From Tetraselmis striata (lineage: Eukaryota; Chlorophyta; Chlorodendrophyceae; Chlorodendrales; Chlorodendraceae): a DNA stretch of 64,000 nt. Positions 62,842-64,000 of the stretch are shown here, piece after piece; the first letter of the stretch is position 1; each line of letters opens with the position of its first letter. The translations under genes and the position numbers were made by a program. The DNA lies in contig VCJN01001591.1 in NCBI GenBank assembly GCA_006384855.1, forward strand, positions 22,656 to 86,655, written 5' to 3'. The notes under the pieces are model-generated. The model ran no database searches. It was given only the letters and a program-made list of their open reading frames with translations, and had not been told where the DNA came from.

Positions 62842-63745
62842 ATGGCAGACCTCGTCTCCCGGGCAAAAGCCATCGTTATCACAAAGAAAACCCGTGCAGA
62901 GGTGCCCTTATGCCTGGTGTTCGCGGCCGCAGTCCGTGGAGACAATGGTTGCCCACGCGGCAAAGTCGCAACCAGCAGATCTGCGGGTCTACCCTTCAGA
63001 AGACGACGCCAGGAAGGGTTCCTGGGGCGCACCTCTGCAGGAGTTTGCAGCCCGGCTTAGGAACCAATCCGGCGGGGGGCCGCTGCGACAACAACTCGAG
63101 GCCGCGCAGTATACGCTGCCAGAGGGGGTGCTGGCCTTCTATGTCACGCCCGCAGATCGCACCGGCATCACGGACCCCTCCAGCGCTGCTGGGGCTGCCT
63201 CGTCCTCCTCGACAAGGTCGCGCGCCAGCACCGACACCATCACTGTCATGCGTGCAGAGATCCAGGCCGTATGGCCACGAGATGACGACGACGTGTACTT
63301 GCCGGTGCAAGGTGCGTTGGGCGAGGTTGTTGCCCCTGACTGGGCGGCGGGTCTTGTTGTCTCGCGTGTCCGCGCCGCCGGCATCGAGGAGGACGAGAAA
63401 GACATGAGGAAACGCGTGACAAGGTGGGCACGCAACAAAACACTCCACCCACCACATAAGCACGCACCTACTCGTGGCTAACTTGTCCCGCGCGCAGGTT
63501 CGTCCGGGAGCGCCGTAAGGCCCACCTCAACGCCAAGGCTTCCACAGTGCCAGCGGCGCAACTCATGGTGGCCGAGGAGGCCGCGTCCTCAGCCGCATGG
63601 AGGCGAAACTATTGGCCAGTGGAGAAGCGCCCAGGTAATGAAACTGACGGTCGCGGAGTCGGAGTCGGAGGCGGAGGCGAGGCGGAGGCAGCGAGGTCGT
63701 CGAAGCGGCGGGTCCCCCGGGCACGCAAGAACAAGAAACAAGCAG
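62842..63745 (+). CDS. T2 gene L: unrecognised protein with lysine-rich tail
   Basis: ATG 62842, MADLVSRAKAIVITKKTRAE. A short intron or frameshift at 62900-62980 leads to DLRVYPSEDDARKGSWGAPL, EGVLAFYVTPADRTGITDPS, ITVMRAEIQAVWPRDDDDVY and GIEEDEKDMRKRVTR. The donor is at about 63421 (AAG before GTGGGC), the acceptor GCGCAG near 63498, then FVRERRKAHLNAKASTV. The final basic part SSKRRVPRARKNKK is frameshifted by an extra A near 63735 compared with T1. The tail resembles a nuclear localisation signal. Its place next to the transposon end suggests an accessory or DNA-binding role (inference). Confidence 0.55.
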
Positions 63746-64000
63746 TAGCTTCCCCCCCCCCCTCCACGCCCCCCTCCCCCCCCCCCCCCCAGGCGGGAGC
63801 GGCGGGCGGCGGCCGGGGCGGGGGGGGGCGTGGTCCCCCCGCCCCGGCCCCCCCACCCGGCCAGCGGCGGGGGGGCGGGGGGGGGGGGGGGGGGGGGCGT
63901 GGTCCCCCGCCCCCCCCCCCCCCCCCCGGGGGCCACATTCCCCGATGGCAGCTGTCGCGAATATTGTATTTCAAACATTCTTCGGCAAACCGCTGCCTGC
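63746..64000. other. T2 left subterminal region, cut by window end
   Basis: Dense poly-C/G tracts (63754-63790, 63870-63897, 63915-63928), then sequence matching T1 7140-7230 in reverse (GATGGCAGCTGTCGCGAATA). The terminal inverted repeat lies outside the window. Confidence 0.75.

Larger units (their letters stand above)
47454..64000 (-). mobile_element. T2: long copy of the CACTG transposon, inverted, interrupted by Copia-D, runs off the window
   Basis: The terminal inverted repeat at 47454 equals the T1 right end read in reverse. From there, 47454-49786 and, after Copia-D, 54702-64000 run through the T family map in reverse order, ending at 64000 at a point matching T1 base ~7140. The left TIR is therefore expected about 525 bp past the window. 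Genes in order: ORF284/328 (minus), BED gene (plus), gene X (plus), gene Z (minus), ULP1 peptidase (minus), gene L (plus). T-derived sequence in the window totals about 11.6 kb. The presumed TSD is ACC (47451-47453). Some T2 sequence (Tudor region) was lost at the Copia-D 5' junction. Confidence 0.85.

Noticed and set aside
1..64000. tRNA or rRNA genes
   Set aside because: No cloverleaf with a TTCGA-type arm and no conserved rRNA block was noticed on either strand. A covariance-model scan would be needed to exclude small RNAs.

Overview
The window looks like a repeat-rich intergenic or heterochromatic stretch of a GC-rich green-algal (chlorophyte, possibly volvocine) nuclear genome. The evidence is GT-AG introns, LTR retrotransposons with TATA-bearing LTRs, a chromodomain Ty3/gypsy element, and Chlamydomonas-type TTTTAGGG telomere-like repeats. 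No rRNA, tRNA, CRISPR or bacterial operon structure was seen. The species assignment is inference. Almost everything here is mobile DNA or tandem repeat, nested several layers deep.

Layout. 1-3964: degenerate tandem repeats and broken Copia pieces. 3965-18293: Copia-A, a complete Ty1/copia element (LTRs 3965-4454 and 17803-18293, target-site duplication ATCGG). A 7,668-bp DNA transposon, T1 (6616-14283, TIRs CACTG...CAGTG, TSD GTA), is inserted between its gag and pol. 18294-20430: two tandem copies of an unrecognised ORF plus a recurring hairpin motif. 20434-25560: four adjacent arrays, namely a 197-bp satellite, a 30-bp GC minisatellite, a 64-bp minisatellite with a 7-unit higher-order repeat, and an amplified exon-intron unit. 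25555-30093: a possible last exon, rearranged Copia LTR pieces and unrecognised gene fragments. 30094-42424: Copia-B (minus strand, TSD GTTCT), which splits an unrecognised gene and itself carries an almost pristine gypsy chromovirus (35002-41391, TSD AAGGC). 43815-47453: a head-to-head inverted Copia-C structure. 47454 to beyond the window end: T2, a larger copy of the T1 family in the opposite orientation, interrupted by Copia-D (49787-54701).

The most interesting object is the T family. T1 and the two halves of T2 together show a DNA transposon of about 12 kb with CACTA-like ends and at least five genes. These are a BED-like zinc finger plus Tudor-like protein, a ULP1-type (C48) cysteine peptidase with a complete His-Asp-Gln-Cys set, a cysteine-rich basic protein, a lysine-rich NLS-like protein, and an unrecognised 284-328 aa protein. 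No standard DDE transposase domain could be recognised. T1 is an internally deleted copy lacking the peptidase and the 284-328 aa gene. Introns of T genes have a peculiar form in which a long poly-C run starts within 5-9 nt of the GT donor.

Two Copia copies carry telomere-like DNA at what look like repaired breaks: an 80-bp inverted TTTTAGGG block in Copia-A gag and a single AAAACCCT unit in Copia-D RNase H. Relative ages follow from nesting. The gypsy element is youngest (its LTRs differ by one indel), T1 is younger than Copia-A, Copia-D is younger than T2, and T2 is younger than the Copia-C LTR it interrupts.
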